Source of the DNA: Platycnemis pennipes
Lineage: Eukaryota; Arthropoda; Insecta; Odonata; Platycnemididae
Length of the DNA: 64,000 bases
Assembly (NCBI GenBank): GCA_933228895.1
Contig: OW121846.1
Coordinates: 80,054,064-80,118,063, forward strand
Reading direction: 5' to 3'
The notes under the pieces were generated by a model, which saw nothing but the letters and a program-made list of their open reading frames with translations, did not search any database and was not told the DNA's origin. The position numbers and the translations under genes were made by a program. Below are positions 34,610-45,429 of this stretch, piece after piece. The stretch's first letter is position 1. Every line of letters begins with the position of its first letter.

Positions 34610-34970
34610 GTCTTAATGGGCATTTTACGGTTCTATCTTCTTGAACAGCACCCGTTGAAAAAATCAATGCTCGCATAGAATACGCAAAAGATGATTTGCT
34701 AGCAAAAAATTGTCTACATAAATTTTGTGATTCTTTAGATTATACACAATAATGAAGTTCAAATACCACATAAGAGTCTTAGAATTTTGAACAGCAAAAA
34801 ATAACATATGCAACCAGAAAGGGAATCCACCTAAACCCATCCGATGATTCGAAGCCCGCCTAGCACATAGATATGGGGCTGGTGTTAGGATTGGCCGCAT
34901 TATTTAGTCGAAATTAGATAGTGAAATATAACCCTAGCCGTTGCGACGCCATTGAGCACAAATTTAATAT
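34610..34970. other. No gene seen
   Basis: AT-rich spacer between SINE-A and the G-rich island. No motif, repeat or fold recognised. Confidence 0.4.
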
Positions 34971-34974
34971 ACGT

Positions 34975-35310
34975 AGTGGGGAAATCGGGGGTCGGTAATG
35001 TGGAGAGGGTGGGAAGGCGTGAAGGGGAAGCAGGGTAGGCGAGGAGGAGAGTGTATGTGGAGGGGGAGTGGCGGAAAGGGGTGAAGCAGAGGAGGGGAAA
35101 GGGAGGGGGATGGGGGGGAAGGGGGTTGGGAATGGGTGGATTCTAGATGGCGGGTCGACCGGGGAGGGGAGAGAACTTGAGAGGCGGGCTGAGCCGTGCT
35201 ATCTCTGGAGGTGCGGAGAGGGGGGAGCAATCGTGGAGTGGAGGAGGTGTGGTGTGGCGGGCTACGGGGAGGGGATGGCGGTGTTAGGAGGCGAGGTGGG
35301 AAAGAGCGCT
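34975..35310 (+). other. G-rich island with quadruplex-type runs
   Basis: This is strongly purine-biased on the plus strand, unlike its AT-rich surroundings. At 35101-35138 runs of three to seven G are separated by one to three bases (GGGAGGGGGATGGGGGGGAA), fulfilling the G-quadruplex pattern. Open frames on both strands here are products of the skewed composition. Similar G-rich stretches occur in the 3' UTR of the Penelope-like element at 52920-53035, so it could derive from such a UTR, but I see no conserved block to prove it. Confidence 0.55.
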
Positions 35311-36045
35311 ATGGAAAACAAAACACAAATATAGGTTGCAATCTCTTCACCTCAATTCATCCGTTTCGACCTATCACGGCCGTTGAGAAACTGACGATGC
35401 TCGATACTAAGGACACGAAAATCTTCCTTACTTAATATCACCAAAATTCCGTTTATAAAACGTGGTTTGCGAAAAGTAAGTGAAATTCTTACAAAATATG
35501 AACAGAGAACATCATATTAAATAGGGTAAGTCCGTGTAATTTGGACTAGCGTCTAATTTGAACTGATGGCATTGCTTGAATTCGTTAAGGGTAGCTACAT
35601 ATGTGATACAATATCAATAGGGTATATCTTGAAATGATTTCTCTCCAAATTTAATCAGTCAAGTTCGTGTGCTTGAGACCTAAGGGCGAAGTGAGCGGAA
35701 TTGGATCGATCTATCTAATATCGATCGAATTATTCCTCCTAAGGTGACAGCGAGCTATACAGCTACTTTTCCTGGTTGAAGTACAGGAATTGCTAATCTT
35801 TTATCATATTACATCTAAGTGCTAAGTAATTCTCTTCAATGTATCTAAAGATGCCTCGGTGAAATTTAATAACTCGTAATTTTGTTTTTCACCGTGTATT
35901 TCGGACCACCGAAGAGACATGTGTTTTTGCGTTCCCACCACATTTCTTCTCTTCCTACACCCAAAGATTGAAATTTCAAAGTTTCTATTTAATAATCCTT
36001 TGCCAGAAATGGTTTTCTGAGGTGTGTAGTTTCTCCCGGAATAGC
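35311..36045. other. No gene seen
   Basis: AT-rich sequence between the G-rich island and the inverted-repeat arm. Nothing recognisable on either strand. Confidence 0.4.
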
Positions 36046-36046
36046 T

Positions 36047-36300
36047 TCATTCACAACAAATATTTCTCAACGCAGCCTGCCTGAGCTCCATCTTACCGCC
36101 TAAGAGACAAGCTGGAAAATTTTTGTTTGCTTCATGAAACCTTTTTAACTGAGGCAGATCCGCAAGCCAGGCACCGTCAGATGACGCACGGATCCTCAGC
36201 CAATACACATAGTCAATGTCACTTGTTTCCAACTTGGCCCCTAAAGCAAGTCAAACCTGGATGTTTAGGGCCACAAGTGATTCACCGGAAGTGCTTAAGA
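36047..36300 (-). pseudogene. Inverted copy of LINE-2 ORF1 start
   Basis: Minus-strand residues LALGAKLETSDIDYVYWLRI then RASSDGA match the LINE-2 ORF1 remnant at 30245-30320. After about 36163 the similarity stops. It is part of the inverted arm and shows that LINE-2 had already inserted before the segment was duplicated and inverted. Confidence 0.6.
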
Positions 36301-36560
36301 AGAGTAGGAGAGGAGAGATGAAAAATGCTGAAAACCTTAAAAAGAAAACGGGTCAACTTAATAGGCCACATCTTGAGACACGATGGCCTGATGAAGACAA
36401 TCGTCGAGGGAAAAGTGAACGAGACGAATGGAAAACTCAGGCCTCGTATGAGGTATATAGAGCAAGTTGAGAAGGGTGTAAAAGAGAGGAGGTACGTCAA
36501 TATGAAGAGGTTGTCCGATATAAGAGTCTAGTGAGGGCTGCGTCAAACTAATCCTAGGAC
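36285..36560 (+). pseudogene. LINE-5 C-terminal tail, inverted copy
   Basis: Plus-strand residues CLRRVGEER, then LKTLKRKRVNLIGHILRHDG, LMKTIVEGKVNETNG, LRPRMRYIEQV and YKSLVRAAS form the best-preserved GHILRH-type LINE tail in the window. It is the counterpart of 29940-30215 in the right arm. It lies directly against the LINE-2 ORF1 fragment read on the opposite strand. Confidence 0.7.
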
Positions 36561-36904
36561 TGTTGACCGATGATGATGACGATTTGAAGAGTGATAAAAA
36601 ATATGATACGGATGCTTCTAGATATTTCACATTAAATAAAAATATTGGTTTGGAAAATTAACACAAAATATTTCACAATGTGGAAAAGTTAACTTTACGA
36701 AGAGAGAATCAAAAGAAACAGCGTGTTTTTTAGATGTGAATGTAGAGGTGGATGAATTCATTTTGATACTAGGTTCAATCCCAAACTTCCTCTTTTCACG
36801 AAACAAATGCCAACATCTGCCCTGTAGGATACTGCAAAATTACGCCTGGCAAATTGTCTCGTTGAAGTGTTAGCAATATGGCTCTTACATTAGTTGCATT
36901 TAGG

Positions 36905-36990
36905 TAGTGAATGTTAGGTGGTCTTCACCCACTGCCGCACACAATCGCGGTGGCTCGCAGGCTGCATATTACGTGTATGTAGAAGAATGG
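36905..36990 (+). repeat. LINE-C 3' tail fragment, inverted copy
   Basis: CACTGCCGCACACAATCGCG then GTGGCTCGCAGGCTGCATAT and GTGTATGTAGAAG correspond to the terminus of the element at 54355-54417 (CACACACCC, TGGTGGCTTGCAGGGTATTA, TGTAGATG). Confidence 0.55.
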
Positions 36991-37111
36991 CTAAAATTTC
37001 CTCCAAATGCCGATCACTTAGTCCTCCTATACTCAGTCTTACTTGCTGTAAATTCGGTGCAGAATGTTTGTATTTCAAATATGGATTCAAGGGAAGTTAA
37101 ACAAGGAAGGT

Positions 37112-37420
37112 GGGGATCGGGTTGGTGTGGTGGCTGGGTAACTGGCCTCCCATTCCGAGGGATCAGTTTAGATTTCCGGCAGTGGTTGATATTTCAGAGG
37201 CAAAGCGGTCCCTACTAAATCCCTTCGGACGCAAGGTAAAAATTTATGCAAGTGAACACCTGATAAAAATATTAAAAGTCACGAGAAGAAATTCTGTTCT
37301 CTTAAAAAATAAAATCAAAAAATAAATTTAGTTGGGAAATCCTAAATGCCGGAAATCCTAAATGACGGAAATGACCTCACCAGTCGGTCGCTTACCCCGA
37401 ATCACTAACGAACAAGGAAT
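37112..37420 (+). mobile_element. SINE-A, interrupted copy in the inverted arm
   Basis: The head GGGGATCGGGTTGGTGTGGT starts at about 37112, and the 3' part (GACCTCACCAGTCGGTCGCT) is at about 37372-37391. The middle (about 37222-37345) has been replaced by an A-rich stretch unlike other copies, so the body was deleted and filled with foreign sequence. It is the mirrored counterpart of 29058-29386. Confidence 0.65.
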
Positions 37421-37779
37421 ATCTTGGGTTGAATGCGTGTGAAAATAATTGGCTGGGATGTTGCAGTGATATATAATTCATAGACACTAAGGAGCAATGG
37501 TATTCCGTAATAAAAAGAGTAATGTTTGGTATGCAGGGAGGGGGGATAGCAAGAAAATAGTCAATTTGGATAGAATGATTAGGGGCACGAAGTATATGAA
37601 ACTGACGACGATCATCATGAGAAAGTATCTAATATCCTGTGTTTTGTATTTACACCAATAAATATATTTTGACCAAGGATAGTAGGCGAGGGAAGTGAGA
37701 TAAGATGTCATCCAGCCCCATCTCTGTATTTGTGTTTATTTAACTTGCGAATTAAGGGCTCAGTCCTCTCTCCCAATTA

Positions 37780-37925
37780 ACAGGGTAGACGACACATACA
37801 TCCATGGCCCGGGGAGTGAAAATCCTCCCTGGGTGGGATTCGAACCCGCGACCCTAGGACAGAATGGCGAGGGATTTACCCCACGCTACTGGGACCGGTA
37901 AGAGTTGCACCTAGAGAGTGGAATC
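37780..37925 (-). repeat. SINE-B, inverted copy
   Basis: The minus strand shows GTGGGGTAAATCCCTCGCCA (A-box region) and TCGCGGGTTCGAATCCCACC (a good B box), then GAGTGAAAATC-complement body sequence and the ATGGATGTATGTG motif. Its tRNA-like head is cleaner than those at 8551 and 28575, which makes it useful for identifying the parental tRNA. Confidence 0.6.
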
Positions 37926-38080
37926 TTCCTTCCTGTTTTACCCACCATTCAAAATTTATGAGCGGCTGTTTCAACTTCAGGTTGAAGCGGCTTGGGCGAC
38001 ACGACAATGTCCCCATTGTTCAACTCATCGAAATGGTGCATTGTTTTCACGTAAGAAAAACAAGGATAATTCCACAAATA

Positions 38081-38497
38081 CGCGGTTGCTGTTTAAAACC
38101 AGGATAAATAAGATTCTCAATCCAACTGAAGGAAATTGGAAAATAGTTCCGAAACATACCAAAGGTAATAGAAAGTGAATATATACCAGTATAATTATCT
38201 CATTCACTGAATAAGTTTCTTTGCCACTCATGTTGAGTGGTTAAAGTGTAATTTATAAACTTCGGCACCATATGGCGAAGGCTCGAATTAAGTGCTACGT
38301 GTACAAATAAAAGCGGCTCAGCGTTCAGGCTGAGCCAAGTACGCTGAGCACAGGCGGTCGTGTAGAAGACGCATTAGAATGCGCCCTGCAATGCTCGCAA
38401 AAGCTTGTAAGAAGAGTGCCATCTACGTTGCAGATCCCAAAAATGACAACTAGATACAAAGGTGATTGTTTGTTCCTTGATGGGAGAGTTTATTCGC
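38081..38497. other. No gene; one perfect short hairpin
   Basis: GGCTCAGC (38315-38322) pairs perfectly with GCTGAGCC (38329-38336) across a six-base loop. No run of T follows and there is no gene to terminate, so its meaning is unknown. The remainder shows nothing recognisable. Confidence 0.5.
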
Positions 38498-39160
38498 AAC
38501 CAAAATCGCTCTTTAGTACACGAAATCGTTAGAGAGAAAAAATGGATTTTCTTGAAAAAATTAAATTTCTAACCAGAGCCATTTGCTCAAAAATCGAAAT
38601 CAAAAATACGTAAAAGGTGACACCCAACAAATGTGATGTGTTAAGGATATCTACTTCATCAACCTCCCGTCCTTGAGTTTTTTGAGGGAGAACAGAGGGG
38701 AGCGGAGTTGGGGTGATGAGGTCTGCCTGAAGAGATCGTGTCGCATCCTGCACACAACCCAAAACAACTGCAGAAAAGAATATTCATGTAAATATTTTTA
38801 TGCGACTAAAAGTGAGCTGAAGTTTATTTGCTTATTCGCAAATGACGATGCAGTCAAATATACAATGCCTTTGGGCATAAACTGAATGGAGTCTAACAAC
38901 TTCTTCCATTAGCAGAGTCAGCTGCGAGTCCCCCGTTGTGATTCAGCAAAGGAGCTCCGCAGTCTCAGTCTGATCGGAAAAAGTGGATGACGTAAGTCTT
39001 TTGCACGCCTACTTTTCAAGAGGGTTAAATACATCAGATTTTTCCCTGCTAATAACTCGAAAAGCACTCGACGGATCAAAGAACGGAAACATACGGGTCT
39101 TTTTTTTCGCAAAATCTATCAGAATTGGCAGTAAAAAATATGGTAAACTTTACGGAAATA
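38498..39160 (+). repeat. Diverged fragment of repeat R (left part)
   Basis: It corresponds to 21595-22090. Shared blocks include ACACGAAATCGTTAGA, AAAAAATTAA with the following AACCA.A.CCATT, CCTCCCGTC.TTGA, and GGTTAAA.ACATCAG.TTTT, ending in AAAATATGGTAAAC. Substitutions and indels are many, so this is an older relative of the three main copies. It lacks TTAA at the PB-A site. Confidence 0.65.
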
Positions 39161-40160
39161 AAAAATATGTTTTGAAAAACAGGTGGGGAGGAGCGGAGTA
39201 GACTCTCTGGAGTGATGAACCTGGATACCTTCGGTGCGAATGTCGAATAAATATTTCTTTTTCATGACAATCTTGCACATGCGTCTCGCTAATTAATGCC
39301 TATTAGTTAATGTTTTATGGATTATACGCCTCGATAAGTAACGTGTTTAGCTTCAAGTGACTTGGAATGCTTGGGAGAGTAAGTACTAGCTCCCCACCCA
39401 TAACTTTATACCCCTACAATTTTTATATTGTTATTTACTCTTAGAGATGCAGGCTAATACTAACTTGGTGTCCTTAATTTCCTCCAATACCCATTGTTAG
39501 GCGAAATTAGAGAGGCAAAATGGGCTTCGCAGGGCGGGACAATATTGAAACCACTCACATGAAAATGCAAAATCAAGCTAAATATGTGCGAAACGTCGGA
39601 ATTTCACTTAATTTGTCAAATGAAATAGTTAAACCTCTATTTAAATAAAGATACGCATTAACTGAATACCCTAGAGGTCACTTCGCGAAATGAGACAAGG
39701 GGATGGGTTAACTGATTGCCCTTAGTGTGATTCTTCTTCTCCTCCAGCAATCAATCAATCATGAATTGTTGTCGCCAGCTCTCCACCACTATCTATCCTC
39801 TCGGACTCTGTGGTTAATATCCAGTGGTAATTACCCCTGGATAGTTGCAATGATATTGAAACTAAAAGCGACATTCCCAAATTATTCAAGAGATTTGTTT
39901 CCGTTCTCAGTTTAAACTCTAAAGCAATAGCATTTAGACCATTAAACCCATCAGCATATATCACTGTGTTTAGAATGTTTTCGCCCGGACATCACTCACT
40001 ATATACAAATATGTGGTAACTGTCTCAACTACATGCTGTATCTTTTAATATTTGAAGCCAATATTTCTTTTGGTTCCCGATATTTTGTTATGCTTTATTG
40101 ATAAATACTAGAGGCACAATGTAGGTGATTACATACATAGCTATAACCTTTTACATTTCT
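39161..40160. other. No gene seen
   Basis: AT-rich. A 7-bp inverted repeat TATCCAG/CTGGATA lies near 39818-39843. Short open frames on both strands carry no recognised motif. Confidence 0.4.
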
Positions 40161-40164
40161 GTTT

Positions 40165-40218
40165 TACGTCTACATCTAATACCCTACAAGCCACCGTAAG
40201 GATGCGTGGCAGCGGCAT
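40165..40218 (-). repeat. LINE-C 3' tail
   Basis: The minus strand reads CCACGCATCCTTACGGTGGC then TTGTAGGGTATTAGATGTAG, matching the family terminus (GGTGGCTTGCAGGGTATTA and TAGATGTAG at 54377-54400). The coding part expected to the right is not readable, so this is a heavily 5'-truncated insertion. Confidence 0.55.
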
Positions 40219-43123
40219 ACACATATTAAATTGATTAATGGATGCGGTTTTTCCCCATGGTGTCAAAGCTTTTGCTTGACTGTGTTTAGTTATTTTGGTG
40301 GGCAAGGGCCTGGTCACGTTGAAACACCCTAAGGAGAAGGACGTGTTTATGGTGAGCTCCCGAGTGTTGAGTGTTCAGTCACGTGTTCAGGTGTTTTGTT
40401 CACTGGCGATCGAGAATTTCTCGGTCGCCAGGAGCGTTCTTATAAGGTTCACGTGGAAAAAAGTTTTTTGTCAACTTACGAGGCACAGAACAATTTACTG
40501 TCGCTACAGCCATTTACCCTGTGGGAACTTCAAGTCGTTTGGAAGGGAATTATTTTCCATGGCACTGCAATGCATTATAAATGGTTTACAGCACAAGATT
40601 TGAACGGCAACGGTAGAAACAATGTAATTGTCCCACGTCTTGAAGTAATTCTTACCGAATACTCAACTATCGTTAAGTATTTGGTACGTATACGTACTCT
40701 TATTAAAACGTTTATCTCTTTGACTATTCCCCCTTGCTATATGAATAAAACCGCTGTCTCTCATTACAAATGGTAATGCGCGTGCAAAAGCGACAGCAAG
40801 CTTACTGAGGAAAGTGAGCAGATCAAAGCTCTTATCCTAGGAGACTCCTTATGATAAGTTTATTGGAATTGAAAAAATAGCTTGAGGAAGTTAACACTGA
40901 AAACCACGCTAATACTGGGTTCAAACTTTGATCCCTATGAATCTGATAACTTGCACAAGGCATAAAAATATCTTCAAATTTACTGAAATAAATTTGTTAA
41001 ACCATAACGATAAAACTTGGTGCATCTACATCCTTCTCTTTAGTTTGCCTCAGTCTATGTATCTTTTAATGATTCCCTCACTCACCTAGCCGATTATATA
41101 TTTTAAATTAATTTGCTCAGAAATTCTATGCTGAACTAAATTCAAGGCTTCTACTTTGTATTATCACAGTTATTCCTCAGAAAATCACGTTCACACTCAA
41201 GGCATTCTATTCATCATGGGCATCAACCACATAGGAACTACTTATTTCTTACCATACGGATTTAAAATTTAATTATGACACGGACTATCATTTCATTTCG
41301 AAAAATAAATGCAGTAGGTGCCACAAAATCACCATAACATTTACATCATAACAACCATGAGGATTTGATTGACACGGTAAATGTTTTTCCAACAGTACTT
41401 ATCTCAAAGGAAAACACCATGGTTTATGCTTGTTCACTTATAATGCAGTGCACGACGACTTATCACACTATCTTTGTAACTTTGGCTGGATCTGCTGCTC
41501 ATTAATATCAGACCTGTCGTTATGCGAAGTATGAATTCGTACGTCACCGAAACAAATTATACGGTTCTTCATGCTAAATCTCAACAAATTCATTTCCTAC
41601 CATTTTTTCCACATTGAATCAACATAACAAATCTTTATTACACATTATTTGTCATTTTTGAGGCCTTTATCAGAGGAAAATAGAAAAATATGAGAGCACG
41701 TCACGAGCCCATGCGTCTGCTTTACACATGGAAATAGAAAAATTCTAATTTTAACGTCACTGACTACTCGAATTAAACAGCGGAGGTAATACATATGACT
41801 ATAATACACAAATTATTACTCATAAATTCTGAACTCCGCAGAAAACATCGAGAAAAAAAAGCACATTCCACACGAGAGCAGAGCTCACATTTAACAATAT
41901 TTGTACGAATGTCGACATCAACGACACTGCCAAGGTTACAACGTTCCTCGGTATAACTCGCTCAACCATAATGACTATAATTCATGACACTTTTTCGCTT
42001 GATTCACCGAAATTGAACTTTTTAGTGAGGCATTCTGACTCCAATATCCCATGTGAGATCACTTGCACAACTCGTGGCGATACGCTTTAATAAATAAAAG
42101 ATTGAGGACGCCTTGAATTCCTGACAAAGAATTCACCGGAAAGTAACGGAAATTAACTTCACTTCCAAAAAATATGCTGTTAGAATATTTAATTAAAGAA
42201 AATTTTTGGAACGGAAAACCTAAGTCAAATATTCATCAAACTGTGCGAGAGAAAACGATGTAGAGAACATCCAAAACAATCTGGAAACTCAGTGGCGTGA
42301 CATTACTGCTAAGATATAAAAAACAGACTATAATAGAGAGCCAAAAAGAAAAAGAAAACGACTTCCGTAAAGAAAGAGGTGGCGTAGAGAAAAGTTAGGG
42401 GGTAAAATTCCCAGACAAATGTTTCTCTCTCAGGTCTCTCACCACTCAAAAGCACGGATCATCACAGATGGGAGAGGTCCTGACGTTGGAACCGAATAGA
42501 GCCTCAAGGCTGAATGCTAAACGCGAACGAATATTCACACTCTCACCAGCAGAGAGTTGCTAAAGGAGTCCGGAGATCCATGGGAACACCGATATCAAAA
42601 GAAAATGTAACTAAACAAGAAATGTGTCAGCTGTGAGTACAATGAATAATACTAAACTTTTATACGTATATTTCATATCGTTGAATGTTAACTGAGTAAA
42701 AACCCTCTAAAAATCGATATCTTAAAAAGTAGCTTTGAAAAACTGCTCCCCGATATCATTTACTCCAGGAAGTCAGAAAGTGAGCAATTTGGAAACAGCA
42801 AAACTACCACACTTTCGATGTTTTCGCAATTGAGAACGGAAATACTATTTTTTTAATTTTACCGTGAGAAACGACCGTAGGCATGAGTATTGTCGAGTAA
42901 TATGAATGATGATTAAGGACACGCATGTCGCAAACGCATACGCCCACTCTAGTAATAGACGGGAGAAATATGTATTTTTACTATGACCCTACCACCGTTT
43001 TCTAATTGTGTTTTCGAGAAAGGAAATCCCAGGTGGCAATCTAAATGCAAAATCCTTCTACGGAAAGATAGCGACGTAAATCAAACGAAGGTCGGTTATA
43101 AAACGTCGAGAACACAACGGGTT
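40219..43123. other. Unassigned 2.9 kb; one hairpin and one unrecognised open frame
   Basis: An open frame of 126 codons on the plus strand (40396-40776) has no motif I recognise. Its start overlaps a 29-base hairpin (40403-40431, CTGGCGATCGAGAA with its complement, one T-G pair). From 40800 to 43120 the sequence is AT-rich with only short frames, no repeats matching elsewhere in the window, and no visible transposon ends. I would not call a gene here. Confidence 0.35.
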
Positions 43124-45409
43124 TTAACACGTTCAACGCTGACTGACAACGATCGTCGTCCAAACTCGTAATCCGTTCTCAAGGCCGTCGACGGAAGACG
43201 CTACCTCGTAGCTCTTCCTTTTTCGTTGTCAGTCATTCGATAGCCCTCGGAGCGTGTGCAGTTGCCGCAGCCGGAGTTGCGTACACCGAGAAGCGCCGTT
43301 ACAACAATTTATTTTTTGCAAGGTAAGTTATGTTTTTTGGACGTGTATTAGCTCCATATTTTCAGTTTTTGTGAGTTTTTTCCCATCACTTTTATGAAAA
43401 CAATATTCGTTTCGATCTCAAATACTTCGTATGTACTCATGCAATTTTTTCAATTGATCGAATCACACTCCCCCTCCCCTCCCCCCCTCCACCGCACCCC
43501 GAATTTCATTGAATACTATACAATCTGGTTGATTTTTTTCAAAACGTGTTCTTATTTTAATATATTTTATTAAACATCCTCTCACATGTAGGTCACACTT
43601 ATGGATTTATATAATTATATAAAAATTAGTTTACGAGTAAATGAATCGTCTTTTTTTTATTTTTTCCATTATCAAGCCTCATTTTTACTAATGCACTGTT
43701 GATATTTTTCGGTGTATTTTCGTTAGTTACTTATAAATTTAGCTTCAATAAAGCTTTCACATATATTTATTCCCGATTTTATAATTTGCTTCTGCATTGA
43801 AAATATAATAACAATCCTAGACTATTTGCAAATATCCAGAATATACATTTTTAAGAATTCCCAATTGATCAAATATCTGCTTTTTTTCTTGTTTTTCACA
43901 TAGTTCCTTTAAAAGACATGATATTTATCAACGTATACGATATAAATCTAATTGATGTTAACATTCATTTAGCATATAAATTGCTGTTTTTTGTGGTTTT
44001 TTGTTTTCAAATTTTTTTATCTCTCATTTAGGGACAGGAGGAAGATATCTCAGAAATGTCAAGTCTTGGGTTACGTTTATCTCTACTGGAAGTAGGTAAG
44101 TAATTTTACGGATTTTCCTAGGGTTTCAATATTTTTCCTCTGGTATGCACATAAATATGCCGTACTGCCGAGACAAAATTCACATTTTTAAACATGTTTT
44201 CTTTCAGAATGGTTTCACTCAACGAGTTGGCTAAAGCATAAAAGCATTGAAAGGGAAGGCATTACCAGGAAAAGGGAGTGCTCACCGAACCATCCAGATT
44301 ACGATTTCTTATTTACACTTGGTCTTCCAATTCTGATGTAGGCTGGCCGGACATGTCAACAATGCTGTATGGAAATTAATGGAAGGAGAGCTGGGCACTG
44401 TACAGTCTCTTTTTATGGATAATTACTACAAAAGTGTTGACTTGGCACACCACTTGCTTGAGCGAAGGACCTATATTACCAGAACTCTTAGAGCTACCCG
44501 GAAGGGGAATCTACCTGACCTAGAGCAAAAAACTGAAACGGGGGAAGGTAGTGGACGTATTTAGCACCGATGTAGTCTGCGTTATGAAGTGGAAGAATGA
44601 TCGGGAGATTGTGATGATCAGCTCCGAATTCGGGGGTAACTTCGTCGATGTCCGTCGTCAGCGAGGTGTTGGCGTCACTTCCAAACCGGAAGCCATTGCT
44701 CGATACGATGAGTCAATGAGTGGCATTGATCACTTTGATCAAATGATGCCATATCGTCCCATTAAGCTAAGACTCTAAAATGGTATAAGAAGCTTGCTAT
44801 CCACATACGTCACCTCGTTTTGGTTAATAGTTATTTCCTCTACCGAAAAACCCAGCCCAAAACATCTCTCTACGACATACGCCTCTCCATGATTAGAACC
44901 CTCCTCGGTCATTCCTACTCAGAATCAATTCCTCATTCCTCCTCCAGCCTGCCCTTTCGTAAAGAATTATTGCGAAGGATTCGGCGGTCTGTAAACTGGA
45001 AGCTGCGAGATCGTGGATTTCAGAAGGAATTGATGAAGGCCGTGACCTACATGGACATTTATAAGAATGTTTTTTAAAAATTTTGTAAACAACAATATAA
45101 GTAACAATATGTAATAAGGAAGTCCGCACATATTTCGTCACAAGTAACAAGAATCAATGGAAGAAACTTCGCAACGGATATCGGGGAGAGTATGCAACCA
45201 CACACAACACCCGAGTTGGGCTATCGGGTGGCGGCGGACGACGATCGTCGTCCAAAATAAAAATTCATTTTTTACGCGTAATTTTTATTTTACATTATTT
45301 TTGTTGATTGACTAATTGTTTTTAGTGGTATAATATTACGAAACTTAAAAAAAAAATTTCAGCCACCGGCAATACCGTAAAAAAAATAGTGCCGCGTTGA
45401 ACGTGTTAA
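43124..45409 (+). mobile_element. piggyBac-type transposon PB-C, both ends intact
   Basis: The left terminus CACGTTCAACGC (43128-43139) and right terminus GCGTTGAACGTG (45394-45405) are perfect 12-bp inverted repeats, and TTAA flanks both sides (43124-43127, 45406-45409), the piggyBac target-site signature. Subterminal palindromes lie inside both ends: GACAACGATCGTCGTC (43145-43160) and GACGACGATCGTCGTC (45237-45252), each followed by CAAA. The 2278-bp body contains the 3' half of a transposase and no complete gene, so the element is internally deleted and non-autonomous. A C-rich tract lies at 43468-43500. Confidence 0.85.
44240..45077 (+). pseudogene. piggyBac transposase, C-terminal half, frameshifted (PB-C)
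   Basis: The segment 44379-44564 starts MEGELGTVQSLFMDNYYKSV, the second catalytic Asp block, and continues THITRTLR-type residues (YITRTLRATRKGNLPDLEQ). 44551-44778 holds VVCVMKWKNDREIVMISSEF and IARYDESMSGIDHFDQMMPY, the third catalytic Asp block. 44820-45077 continues VNSYFLYRKTQPKTSLYDIR. The first catalytic block and the N-terminal domain are absent, and no cysteine-rich tail follows 45077. Two frame changes and a TAA after IKLRL break the remaining frame. The gene lies within the PB-C ends and was presumably its own transposase. Confidence 0.8.
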
Positions 45410-45429
45410 TAGAGTCATTAAAAGCAGCC

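Larger units (their letters stand above)
36160..38080 (-). repeat. Large inverted repeat, right arm
   Basis: Reverse-complement copy of 28400-30330, carrying in mirrored order the LINE-2 ORF1 start, LINE-5 tail, LINE-C 3' tail, SINE-A and SINE-B. The outer end lies near 38080, where GCATTGTTTTCACGTAAG is the complement of sequence at about 28420-28440. Confidence 0.75.

Noticed and set aside
34964..35435. Open frames over the G-rich island
   Set aside because: Open on both strands because of skewed composition; only low-complexity Pro/Ser or Gly/Arg peptides.
36216..36470. Plus-strand frame overlapping the LINE-2/LINE-5 junction (and its counterpart 30025-30282)
   Set aside because: A hybrid of antisense ORF1 and an out-of-frame LINE-5 tail; the real frames are annotated instead.
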